Origin: Silvanigrella aquatica
GTDB lineage: Bacteria; Bdellovibrionota_B; Oligoflexia; Silvanigrellales; Silvanigrellaceae
DNA: 64,000 bases
Reading direction: 5' to 3'
NCBI RefSeq assembly: GCF_001907975.1
Contig: NZ_CP017834.1
Span: forward strand, 1,068,718 to 1,132,717
Positions 34,728 to 42,847 of the stretch are shown here, piece by piece. The notes under the pieces are model-generated. The model did no database searches. It worked only from the letters and a program-made list of their open reading frames with translations, and was not told where the DNA came from. The position numbers were made by a program, and so were the translations under genes. Each line of letters starts with the position of its first letter. Position 1 is the stretch's first letter.

Positions 34728-36026
34728 ATGGTCACTGCAGCTAAGTATCAGCAACCGCGTAACCCGCAAATTGAGCCACAAGAAAAAGGCAATACAGCAG
34801 CTATTGTAGTTGTTTCAACTTTGTTTTTTTTATTTGGATTTATTACGTGCTTAAATGATGTATTAGTTCCTTATTTAAAAGAAGTTTTTTCATTAAATCA
34901 TAAAGACTCTATGCTGGTTCAGTTTGCTTTTTTTGGAGCATATTTTGTTATTTCTGTTCCTGCTAGCAAACTCATATTAAAATATGGTTATAAAAAAACA
35001 TTTATTATTGGACTTGCGTTTACAGCAATTGGTTGTTTGTCTTTTTTATTTTCTGCAAAAGTTGCAATATATGCCGCCTTTTTATGTGGCTTATTTGTGC
35101 TAGCAACGGGGATTGTTATTTTACAAGTGGCTGCAAATCCTTATTTAACTCAATTAGGTAATCCGGAAAGAGCTTCCAGCCGCTTGATTTTTGCACAGGG
35201 CTTAAACTCTTTAGGGACAACAATTGCGCCTAGTGTTGGTGCTGCATTTTTGTTATCTGCAGCAATTATTCCAAAAGAAGAAATATTAAAGTTACCTCAC
35301 GATCAAGCGGCCGCTTATCATGCCGCTCAGGCTCAAGCAGTTCAGTTTCCTTATTTTGGTTTAGCTTGTTTAATTATAATAATTGCAGTGGCATTATCTT
35401 TTTTTAAATTTCCATCGAGTAAAACGGAACAAAATAATTTAAAAATAAATCAATCGGAAAAATTTAATTTATTTAATTATCCCAAGCTTGTTTTAGGAAT
35501 TATAGCCATATTTGTCTATGTTGGTGCTGAAGTTGCCATTGGCAGTGTTATGATTAATTTTATTTCGCATAAAGATATTGGCAATATGGGATTAGAAAGC
35601 GCGGCAAAGTATTTGCATTATTACTGGGGCGGCGCCATGGTGGGGCGTTTCGTTGGCGCTTACGTTGCAACTAAATTTAAAACTCATAAAGTTTTATTAA
35701 CTCACTCTGCCATTGCCTGTGCTTTGGTTTTATGCACCATTTTTGGTAGTGGTTATTTTGCTGTATTTACTATTGTGGCTGTTGGCTTTTTTAATTCTAT
35801 TATGTTCCCTTCCATTTTTGTATTAAGCACACAGGGGCTCGGTAAATTTATGGAAAAAGGTTCGGGAATTATTTGTATGGCTATTGTTGGTGGTGCTATA
35901 ATACCTTATATACAAGGTGCTGTGATTGATGCTGCCAATATGAATATTAGCTTTATTGTTCCTTTAATTTGCTATATTTATATTGCATTTTTTGCTTTGA
36001 AAGCGAAAGAAAAATTAATTCGTTAG
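34728..36026 (+). CDS. Sugar:proton symporter, FucP/GluP/NagP family (MFS)
   Basis: About 12 helices are seen with strong GluP/NagP signatures: FFLFGFITCLNDVLVPYLK, LVQFAFFGAYFVISVPAS, VILQVAANPYLTQLGNPERASSRL and GLNSLGTTIAPSVG. Relatives carry glucose/galactose, fucose or N-acetylglucosamine. With nagA, a GlcNAc kinase and a NagB-II-type enzyme elsewhere in the window, GlcNAc is a reasonable guess but not shown. The ATG has GAAGAGG 7 nt upstream. It is a single gene bounded by terminators on both sides. Confidence 0.85.
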   Translation: MVTAAKYQQPRNPQIEPQEKGNTAAIVVVSTLFFLFGFITCLNDVLVPYLKEVFSLNHKDSMLVQFAFFGAYFVISVPASKLILKYGYKKTFIIGLAFTAIGCLSFLFSAKVAIYAAFLCGLFVLATGIVILQVAANPYLTQLGNPERASSRLIFAQGLNSLGTTIAPSVGAAFLLSAAIIPKEEILKLPHDQAAAYHAAQAQAVQFPYFGLACLIIIIAVALSFFKFPSSKTEQNNLKINQSEKFNLFNYPKLVLGIIAIFVYVGAEVAIGSVMINFISHKDIGNMGLESAAKYLHYYWGGAMVGRFVGAYVATKFKTHKVLLTHSAIACALVLCTIFGSGYFAVFTIVAVGFFNSIMFPSIFVLSTQGLGKFMEKGSGIICMAIVGGAIIPYIQGAVIDAANMNISFIVPLICYIYIAFFALKAKEKLIR

Positions 36027-36050
36027 TTTAAAAAGAATAATTTAAATTAA

Positions 36051-36098
36051 AAATAAAGAGAATAGAAAAACTTTTTGGACTATTCTCTTTATTTTTTT
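36051..36098 (+). terminator. Terminator of the sugar symporter gene
   Basis: AAATAAAGAGAATAG (36051-36065) pairs perfectly with 36080-36094 around a 14-nt loop, and the 3' arm runs into a T7 tract. Confidence 0.88.
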
Positions 36099-36184
36099 AT
36101 ATTCCTCTGAAAATTTTATAAATTACACATTTTTTAGATAAATGTTTTTAATATTTTATTTAAATGTTTTTTTTCACTAAATTT

Positions 36185-36213
36185 TTGACTCTGTTTTTTT
36201 TATGTAGTATTTA
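36185..36213 (+). promoter_or_regulatory. Candidate promoter of xylFGH
   Basis: TTGACT (36185-36190) and TATTTA (36208-36213) are 17 bp apart, about 40 nt before the xylF start. No XylR site could be recognised. Confidence 0.55.
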
Positions 36214-36254
36214 CAAATATGGATATTCGAATCTTTAGTTATTAAGGAGTTCTT

Positions 36255-37271
36255 ATGAAAAAAATAACACGTCGTATGTTTGCAGGATTTTCTTTAATTG
36301 GATTGACACTTTCCTTTTCTGCATTTGCTAAAGAAGTTCGTATTGGAGTTTCTCTTCCTACCCAAAGAGATATTGGATGGGTTCGCTACAAACAAGGATT
36401 AGAGGAAGCAGCAAAAAAAAGTGGAGCGCAATTATTTGTTCAAGTTGCCGATCAAAATGCGGCTGTACAAGCTTCCCAGGTTGAAAATTTAATCTCGCAA
36501 AAAATTGATGTTTTAATATTAGCTCCTCAAGATGCCGCGGCGTCTGCATCATTGGTTAATGCAGCGCATAAAGCAGGTGTTAAAGTCATGTCTTTAGATA
36601 GGTTAGCACTGAATTCAAATCTTGATATGTATGTCTCATTTAATAACGTAAAAATAGGTGAACTACAAGGACAATATTTAGCAAAGCATGTTCCTAAAGG
36701 AAATTATGTTGTTTTATCGGGAGCACCAACGGACAATAACTCAAAACTTTTAAAAGATGGTGCCATGATCCATTTAAAACCTCTGATTCAATCGGGAGAA
36801 GTGAAGGTTGTAACCGATCAACCTATTACCGATTGGCTTCCCAGTGCCGCACAAAAAATTATGGAAAACTCTTTAACGGCAAATAAAAATAATATTCAAG
36901 GTGTTTTAGCTCCTAATGACAATACAGCGGGTGCTGTTGTGCAAGCTCTTGCCGCGCAAAAATTAGCAGGAAAAGTAATTGTCACAGGTCAGGATGCCGA
37001 ATTGACGGCAGCACAAAGAATTGTGGCTGGCACGCAAACAATGACCGTTTTTAAAGATCAAAAGAAACTCGCTGCGGAAGCAATAAAAGTTGCTATTCAA
37101 ATGGCAGAAAATAAACCTGTTGAAGCAAATGCAAAAACAAATAATGGAAAAGTTGATGTTCCTTCGGTTTTATTAGAACCCGTTGTCGTTGATAAAAGTA
37201 ACATTGAAAAAGAATTTATTGAATCTGGTTTCTTTAAAAGAGAAGATGTTTATAAATATACAAAAGGTTAA
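36255..37271 (+). CDS. xylF: D-xylose ABC transporter, periplasmic binding protein
   Basis: A signal peptide (about 1-25, ending SAFA) precedes a type I periplasmic sugar-binding fold. Text is close to E. coli XylF: DMYVSFNNVKIGELQ, SGAPTDNNSKL, ITDWLPSAAQKIMENSLTANKN, VLAPNDNTAGA, TGQDAELTAAQRIVAGTQTMTV and the tail KREDVYKYTKG. It delivers xylose to XylGH. AAGGAG lies 7 nt before the ATG. It is the first gene of a three-gene operon; xylA, xylB and the regulator xylR are not in the window. Confidence 0.93.
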   Translation: MKKITRRMFAGFSLIGLTLSFSAFAKEVRIGVSLPTQRDIGWVRYKQGLEEAAKKSGAQLFVQVADQNAAVQASQVENLISQKIDVLILAPQDAAASASLVNAAHKAGVKVMSLDRLALNSNLDMYVSFNNVKIGELQGQYLAKHVPKGNYVVLSGAPTDNNSKLLKDGAMIHLKPLIQSGEVKVVTDQPITDWLPSAAQKIMENSLTANKNNIQGVLAPNDNTAGAVVQALAAQKLAGKVIVTGQDAELTAAQRIVAGTQTMTVFKDQKKLAAEAIKVAIQMAENKPVEANAKTNNGKVDVPSVLLEPVVVDKSNIEKEFIESGFFKREDVYKYTKG

Positions 37272-37318
37272 TTTTACAAATATGAATTTAAATTTAATTT
37301 AAATTTGGGGGATTGTAT

Positions 37319-38863
37319 TTGTCAAAATATGCACTTGAAATGAAAAATATTGTTAAAAGTTTTGGGTCTGTAAAAGCGCTTTCTGGTGTGAATTTTTTAG
37401 TCGAAAAAGGAAAAATTCACGCATTATGTGGTGAAAATGGCGCTGGAAAATCAACACTCATGAAAATTTTAAGTGGGTTTTATTCTTGTGATACCTATGA
37501 AGGAAATGTCTTTGTTGAAAACTCCATGCAGAGATTTAAAGACACACGTGATAGTGAAAATGCAGGTATTGCTATTATTTATCAAGAACTGGCACTTGTT
37601 CGTGAAATGACAGTTTGTGAAAATATTTTTTTAGGACATGAACTCACAAAAGGTCTATTTATTAACTGGGATTTAGCTTACGCTAAAACGAAGGAAATAC
37701 TTAAAGAAGTTAAATTAAACGTAAATCCAGCGGCTAAAATATCCAGTTTAGGTATGGGTGAGCAGCAGTTGGTTGAAATTGCTAAAGCCATCGCTAAAAA
37801 CGCAAATATTTTAATTTTAGATGAACCGACTGCCGCATTAACAGAAGCAGAAGCAGATAATTTACTAGAAATTATTACAGAACTTCGTTCTAAAGGAAAA
37901 ACCTGTATCTATATTTCGCATAGATTAAAAGAGGTTTTTAAAATTGCGGATCACATCACTGTGTTACGTGATGGCCAAACTATTTCAACCGATGCGGTTT
38001 CCCATTTAAATGAAGAAAAGCTCATTTCTAAAATGGTCGGAAGAGAATTAACTCATATTTATCCACGCGTAGAAAGATCGTTTGGCAAAACTATATTTGA
38101 AGTTAAAAATTGGACTGTGCTCGATCCTGAAACAGGTTTAAAAGTTATTGATAATGTGAACTTTCAAATTAAACAGGGTGAAATTATTGGAATTGCAGGT
38201 CTTATGGGTGCAGGTCGCACAGAACTTGTAATGAGTCTTTTTGGTGCTTGGGGCAAAGTTGTTAGTGGTGAAATTTATTTAAATGGGCAAAAAATTAAAA
38301 TAAAAAATGAATATGATGCTATTGAATCGGGGCTGGGTTTAGTTTCAGAAGATCGCAAAAGATATGGTCTTGTGCTTGGCATGGATATTAAAGAAAATAC
38401 AACACTATCCAGTATAGAAAAAATTTCAGATTATGGATTTATCGATCGCAATAAAGAAATTTATTCCAGTCGCAAATATGTGAATGATCTTAAAATAAAA
38501 GCAAATTCAATTGAGCAATTGACTGGAAATTTAAGTGGTGGAAATCAGCAAAAAGTGGTTCTTTCAAAATGGCTTATGACAGGACCTAAAATTCTGATTT
38601 TAGATGAGCCTACACGTGGCATTGATGTGGGAGCAAAATCTGAAATATATCATATTATGAATCAATTAATTGAGGATAGTGTTTATTGTATAATTATGGT
38701 TTCTTCTGAATTGCCAGAAATTCTAGGTATGAGTGATAGAATACTTGTTATGCATAATGGAAAATTTTCGGCTGATCTTTTACAAAAAAATGCATCACAA
38801 GAAATTATTATGCAATATGCAACTGGACATTTAAAGGGAGAAAGTAATTATTTATGTCATTAA
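37319..38863 (+). CDS. xylG: D-xylose ABC transporter, dual ATP-binding protein
   Basis: Two ABC domains are fused, as is usual for sugar importers. The first (about 5-245) has Walker A GENGAGKST, a signature around LGMGEQQLVEIAKA and Walker B ILILDEPTAAL. The second (about 255-500) has the degenerate P-loop GLMGAGRTE, LSGGNQQKVVLSKWL and ILILDEPTRGID. The length (514 aa) equals that of known XylG proteins. The start is set at TTG 37319, with GGGG 8 nt upstream; TTG 37313 is too close to that site and ATG 37340 lacks one. It overlaps xylH by 10 bp. Confidence 0.92.
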   Translation: MSKYALEMKNIVKSFGSVKALSGVNFLVEKGKIHALCGENGAGKSTLMKILSGFYSCDTYEGNVFVENSMQRFKDTRDSENAGIAIIYQELALVREMTVCENIFLGHELTKGLFINWDLAYAKTKEILKEVKLNVNPAAKISSLGMGEQQLVEIAKAIAKNANILILDEPTAALTEAEADNLLEIITELRSKGKTCIYISHRLKEVFKIADHITVLRDGQTISTDAVSHLNEEKLISKMVGRELTHIYPRVERSFGKTIFEVKNWTVLDPETGLKVIDNVNFQIKQGEIIGIAGLMGAGRTELVMSLFGAWGKVVSGEIYLNGQKIKIKNEYDAIESGLGLVSEDRKRYGLVLGMDIKENTTLSSIEKISDYGFIDRNKEIYSSRKYVNDLKIKANSIEQLTGNLSGGNQQKVVLSKWLMTGPKILILDEPTRGIDVGAKSEIYHIMNQLIEDSVYCIIMVSSELPEILGMSDRILVMHNGKFSADLLQKNASQEIIMQYATGHLKGESNYLCH

Positions 38864-40182
38864 TAAAAGAGAACACTCTTCGAAATATTTCAATAGAAAA
38901 AAAATCAACTTTTAATGAATTGGTCTTAAATTCTTTTAAAAAGAATTTAAGACAATACACCATGGTTATTGCTCTTCTTGTAATATGGTTGACGTTTACT
39001 TATTTAACGGGTTCATTATTTTTATCACCTCGAAATCTTTCCAACCTTTTTTTACAAAGTGCTACGATTGGTGTTTTAGCTATTGGTATGACAATGGTTT
39101 TGGTAGCGGGGCATCTTGATTTATCTGTCGGATCTGTTGCGGGATTTATAGGAGCAGCCGCGGCTATTCTTCAAGTAAATTACAATTGGCCAACTATTCC
39201 TACTGTTTTAGCAGCATTAGCTATCGGTGCTGTCGTTGGAATATGGCATGGCTTTTGGGTGGCACATCAAAAAATTCCAGCATTCATTGTTACTTTAGCA
39301 AGCATGATTGCTTTTCGAGGTGCCATCTTAGGAATTACAGACGGCCGAACCATTGGTCCCATGGATGATTCTTTCAAATCAATTGGTCAAGGTTACATTC
39401 CTTCTCTCTTGTTTACTCCTGCAACACAATTAGATAATTTAGGTCAAGTAGTTAAAAATAGCTTTGGTGATCCCGTGACCGGTTATAAATTTTTATTCAA
39501 TAGTAAATTTTATGAAGGAGATATTCCTCCTGTAAATGATATGTCCTTATTTGTAGCTGCCCTTTGTATTGGAATTTTTCTTTATACACAAGTAAAGCAG
39601 AGAAAATCGCGCATGACATATGGTTTTGAAGTGTTACCTTTGTCTTTAGAAATATTGCGTTTGACTTTTTTCTCAGTGATTATTGCGGCATTTTTCTCAA
39701 TTATGGCCTTTTATATGGGAATTCCCTACGCTGTATTAATTGTTTTTGTTCTTGGAGTTATATTTTCTATCGTAACAAGCAATACCGTTTTTGGACGACA
39801 TCTTTATGCTATGGGTGGTAATTTAGAAGCAGCTAAACTCTCTGGAATCAATATTAAAAAACGCACTATGGGTGTTTTTATTTTAATGGGATCACTGGCG
39901 GGAGTTGCTGGGATTATCTTAACAGCGCGGTTGAATGCTGCTACAACCTCTGCGGGACAAAATTTAGAGCTCGATGCCATATCTGCCGCTATTATAGGCG
40001 GTACCAGTACCATGGGTGGTGTGGGTACCATATTTGGAGCTATTATTGGAGCTCTGGTGATGGCAAGTCTTGATAATGGGATGAGTCTCATGAATTTAGA
40101 TGTCACTTGGCAATATATTGTGAAAGGCAGCATTTTGCTTTTAGCGGTTTGGGTTGATATCTCTTCTCGTAAAAAAAGCTAA
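38854..40182 (+). CDS. xylH: D-xylose ABC transporter, permease
   Basis: The 442-residue permease has about ten helices and the BPD_transp_2 pattern: GMTMVLVAGHLDLSVGSVAGFIGA near residue 70, PAFIVTLASMIAFRGA, and the coupling loop GGNLEAAKLSGINIKK (EAA-like) at about 325-340, then IGGTSTMGGVGTIFGAIIGA. An insertion of about 60 residues between helices (around 180-245) is also found in XylH-type permeases. The ATG lies inside the end of xylG, so translation is coupled. Confidence 0.92.
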   Translation: MSLIKENTLRNISIEKKSTFNELVLNSFKKNLRQYTMVIALLVIWLTFTYLTGSLFLSPRNLSNLFLQSATIGVLAIGMTMVLVAGHLDLSVGSVAGFIGAAAAILQVNYNWPTIPTVLAALAIGAVVGIWHGFWVAHQKIPAFIVTLASMIAFRGAILGITDGRTIGPMDDSFKSIGQGYIPSLLFTPATQLDNLGQVVKNSFGDPVTGYKFLFNSKFYEGDIPPVNDMSLFVAALCIGIFLYTQVKQRKSRMTYGFEVLPLSLEILRLTFFSVIIAAFFSIMAFYMGIPYAVLIVFVLGVIFSIVTSNTVFGRHLYAMGGNLEAAKLSGINIKKRTMGVFILMGSLAGVAGIILTARLNAATTSAGQNLELDAISAAIIGGTSTMGGVGTIFGAIIGALVMASLDNGMSLMNLDVTWQYIVKGSILLLAVWVDISSRKKS

Positions 40183-40244
40183 AGTAGTTTATCAAAAAGT
40201 TTTTAAATTAGCAATTAAGTCGCTAAGATATCTTTTCTATAAAA

Positions 40245-40273
40245 TTGATAACCGTTATCATTAATGCTATGAT
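40245..40273 (+). promoter_or_regulatory. feoAB promoter
   Basis: TTGATA (40245-40250) and TATGAT (40268-40273) are 17 bp apart. The -35 hexamer lies within the Fur-box dyad, so repressor binding would block polymerase. The leader to the feoA ATG is about 70 nt. Confidence 0.7.
40246..40260. promoter_or_regulatory. Fur box (perfect 7-1-7 dyad TGATAAC-C-GTTATCA)
   Basis: The dyad matches the 7-1-7 Fur consensus TGATAATnATTATCA in all but one position per arm, overlaps the feoAB -35 and sits upstream of iron-uptake genes. This indicates iron-responsive repression. Confidence 0.82.
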
Positions 40274-40350
40274 ATTTCCGAATGGTAGCTTATCCAAATA
40301 CTGGATTTGCTACTTTTATTTTTTATTTCAAATAGTTGTGAGGTTTTTAA

Positions 40351-40692
40351 ATGTTTTACAAATCACCTTTAGGGTGTGGTTTTTTATCAAAAGAAGACTT
40401 GACCCATGCCAGCTCAACTCCCGAATTATTTCCTTTGAGTTCATTACAAAAAGGAGAGAGAGCAGAAGTGGTTCAAGTTACGGAAAAACATTTAAGAAAT
40501 AATAATGGATTGCCTGAAGGAGAATTGGAAAGACGCCTTCTTGAAATGGGTTTTGTAGAGGGAACGGAAGTGACGCTTCAGCATGAGGGTTTTATAAAAA
40601 AGGATCCTATTGCAGTTTTACTTCGTGTTTGTTCCCTTGTTGCTATTCGTAGGCATGAAGCTCAGGCTATTTTAGTTAGAAAGATTTCCTAA
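40351..40692 (+). CDS. feoA: Ferrous iron transport protein A
   Basis: The SH3-like FeoA domain covers residues 28-113: FPLSSLQKGERAEVVQV, ELERRLLEMGFVEGTEVTLQHEGF, DPIAVLLRVCSLVAIRRHEAQAILV. An N-terminal extension of about 27 residues (with Cys10) precedes it, so the protein is longer than the usual 75-85 residues. The ATG has GTGAGG 7 nt upstream; an internal start near residue 28 is possible but has no site. FeoA supports FeoB-mediated Fe2+ uptake. Its stop is 1 bp before feoB. Confidence 0.92.
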   Translation: MFYKSPLGCGFLSKEDLTHASSTPELFPLSSLQKGERAEVVQVTEKHLRNNNGLPEGELERRLLEMGFVEGTEVTLQHEGFIKKDPIAVLLRVCSLVAIRRHEAQAILVRKIS

Positions 40693-40693
40693 T

Positions 40694-42589
40694 ATGTCAT
40701 CACAAACTTTGACCTCCAATCGCATTGCTCTCGTCGGAAATCCAAATTGTGGAAAAACAGCGTTATTTAACGCTTTAACAGGAAGTCGCCAGAAAGTTGC
40801 TAATTATTCTGGTGTGACCGTGGAGAGAAAAGAAGGCGCCTTTGTCAGTCCTCAGGGTAGAAAAGTTCGTGTATTAGATCTCCCTGGTACTTACAGTTTA
40901 AGAGCACGTAGCCCCGATGAAGCGGTGACCCGCGATGTTGTGTTAGGTAAATTTAAAAATGAATCCATGCCTGATGCCATCGTTTGTGTGGCCGATGCTA
41001 CAAATCTCCATTTGGGATTGCGACTCGTCCTTGAACTCAAAAAAATTGGCAAACCCATAATATTAGCATTGAATATGATGGATGTGGCCAGAAAAAGAGG
41101 CTACGACATTGATCTCAATATTTTATCTAAAGAAATAGGTGCTACTGTTATTCCTACTGTAGCAATTAAAAAGAATGGAATTAATGAACTTGTTGCTGCT
41201 GTTGAAAAAGAATTCACAAAATTTGAAAATTCGGGAACAGACTCTATTCCTGCACAAACCGCTTCGTGGCAAGAGCCTGCTGCGCAAGAAGTGCGCGCTT
41301 ACCATAAAGAAGTGGAAAGGATTTTGTGTGCCGCGCATAGAAAACAGGGGAATGCTTCCAAATGGACTCATCGCTTGGACTCTGTACTGTTGCATCCTGT
41401 TTGGGGAATTTTAAGTCTTCTTGCCATTTTATTTGTTGTTTTCCAAGCGGTGTTTTTATTACCAGCCTATCCACAGGAACTCATAGAGGCTGGTATTGAG
41501 AATTTACAGCACGGGATTGGCGCTACTATGTCCGATGGTGTTTTAAAGAGTCTGCTCTTAGAAGGTGTTATTGCAGGGGTGGGTGCCGTTCTTGTCTTTG
41601 TCCCCCAAATTATCACTTTATTCTTTTTTATATTATTACTTGAAGATACTGGTTATATGTCGCGTGCAGCCTTCTTAATGGATAAATTAATGGGTGGTGT
41701 TGGCTTGCATGGAAAAGCATTTATTCCCCTACTTTCCAGTTTTGCTTGTGCTATTCCTGGAATTATGTCAGCTCGTACTATTGAAAATAGAAAAGATCGC
41801 TTAATTACAATTCTTATTTCTCCTTTAATGACGTGTTCGGCGAGGTTGCCGGTTTATACGCTCATTATCGCAGCTTTTGTTCCTTCAGTGACAATTTGGG
41901 GTTTTGCAAACTCTCAAGGTCTTGTTATGTTTGGGCTTTATGCTGCAGGGATATTATTTGCTTTAGCCGTTGCTTTTGTTCTCAAGAAGTTTTTCTTAAA
42001 AGGGGAATTGCATCCTCTATTAATGGAACTGCCTACTTACAAGCTGCCTAGTCTGCGTAATGTTTTATATGGGCTTTATGAGAGAGCAAAAGTTTTTATA
42101 ACAAGAGCAGGTACCATCATTCTTGCTATGATGATCATCATCTGGTTTTTAAGCACTTATCCTTCAGCACCTGAAAATGCCACATTACCTGCAATCGATT
42201 ACTCATTTGCAGGTATGATTGGGAAATTTGTAGAACCTATTTTAGCTCCTATTGGATTCAATTGGCAGATTGCCATTGCTCTTATTCCTGGAATGGCGGC
42301 TCGTGAAGTGGCTGTTGCTGCTTTGGGAACAGTTTACGCAATAAGTGGCAATGAAGACGCGGTTCGTGAAGGTCTGTCAGCCTCTATTGCACATTCGTGG
42401 AGTTTAGCAACGGCATTGGCCTTTTTAACATGGTATATTTTTGCGCCTCAATGTGCTCCGACACTCGCCGTTGTAAAACGTGAAACAAATTCATGGTTTT
42501 GGCCAACAGTTATGTTTACTTATATGTTGGGACTGGCTTACACAGGTGCTTTTGCCGTATTTCATTTAACAACTTTTTTAATGAGTTAG
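40694..42589 (+). CDS. feoB: Ferrous iron transporter FeoB
   Basis: The N-terminal G domain has G1 GNPNCGKT (15-22), G2 around NYSGVTVERKEG, G3 DLPGTYSL and G4 NMMD. The membrane part has the Gate segments (SSFACAIPGIMSARTIENRKDR, TCSARLPVYTLI) and the C-terminal FAPQCAPTLAVVKRETNSW. At 631 residues it is shorter than E. coli FeoB (773), mainly in the spacer between G domain and membrane region and at the C-terminus. It imports Fe2+ with GTP/ATP hydrolysis. The ribosome site is weak, which fits coupling to feoA. Confidence 0.95.
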   Translation: MSSQTLTSNRIALVGNPNCGKTALFNALTGSRQKVANYSGVTVERKEGAFVSPQGRKVRVLDLPGTYSLRARSPDEAVTRDVVLGKFKNESMPDAIVCVADATNLHLGLRLVLELKKIGKPIILALNMMDVARKRGYDIDLNILSKEIGATVIPTVAIKKNGINELVAAVEKEFTKFENSGTDSIPAQTASWQEPAAQEVRAYHKEVERILCAAHRKQGNASKWTHRLDSVLLHPVWGILSLLAILFVVFQAVFLLPAYPQELIEAGIENLQHGIGATMSDGVLKSLLLEGVIAGVGAVLVFVPQIITLFFFILLLEDTGYMSRAAFLMDKLMGGVGLHGKAFIPLLSSFACAIPGIMSARTIENRKDRLITILISPLMTCSARLPVYTLIIAAFVPSVTIWGFANSQGLVMFGLYAAGILFALAVAFVLKKFFLKGELHPLLMELPTYKLPSLRNVLYGLYERAKVFITRAGTIILAMMIIIWFLSTYPSAPENATLPAIDYSFAGMIGKFVEPILAPIGFNWQIAIALIPGMAAREVAVAALGTVYAISGNEDAVREGLSASIAHSWSLATALAFLTWYIFAPQCAPTLAVVKRETNSWFWPTVMFTYMLGLAYTGAFAVFHLTTFLMS

Positions 42590-42608
42590 TCTCTTTATAG
42601 GATTATTT

Positions 42609-42779
42609 ATGGTTCAAGAAGCAATTGTTTATACTTTGGTTATATTAGCTACGTTTTATCTTTTGTATAAATGGAAATTCCAAAAGTTTTTTGTCTCAAA
42701 AGCGAAAAAAAGCATGGTTAAATCTTGTTCCTCAGGTTGTCACTCCTGTCCTGTGCAAAAAGAAAAAAAGTTTTCTTAA
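42609..42779 (+). CDS. FeoB-associated Cys-rich single-pass membrane protein (56 aa)
   Basis: This small gene has AGGA before ATG 42609. Residues 4-20 form one membrane helix, followed by a basic stretch and a CxxxCxxC cluster (Cys40, Cys44, Cys47: SCSSGCHSCPV). This matches the layout of short proteins often encoded right after feoB and thought to assist or replace FeoC; the cysteines may bind iron or sense redox state. It starts 19 bp after the feoB stop and belongs to the Fur-controlled operon. Confidence 0.8.
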   Translation: MVQEAIVYTLVILATFYLLYKWKFQKFFVSKAKKSMVKSCSSGCHSCPVQKEKKFS

Positions 42780-42800
42780 GTTTTTTTCTAATCCATCGAT

Positions 42801-42841
42801 TCTCTAATTAGCTGTATTTTATAAATATTTCTAATTAGAGA
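42801..42841. promoter_or_regulatory. Inverted repeat TCTCTAATTAG-N19-CTAATTAGAGA before the sigma54 regulator
   Basis: Two exact 11-bp arms are present, each containing the self-palindrome CTAATTAG, spaced so their centres are 29 bp apart with a TATAAA-like stretch between. The right arm ends 6 bp before the regulator's ATG. It fits an autoregulatory operator pair; no U-tract follows, so a terminator is unlikely. Confidence 0.45.
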
Positions 42842-42847
42842 GGCTTT

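Noticed and set aside
34624-34809. 61-codon ORF overlapping the start of the sugar symporter
   Set aside because: No ribosome site, out of frame with the clear MFS gene and not conserved in pattern.
36228-36245. TTCGAATC resembling a tRNA T-arm upstream of xylF
   Set aside because: No complementary acceptor, D or anticodon arms lie around it.
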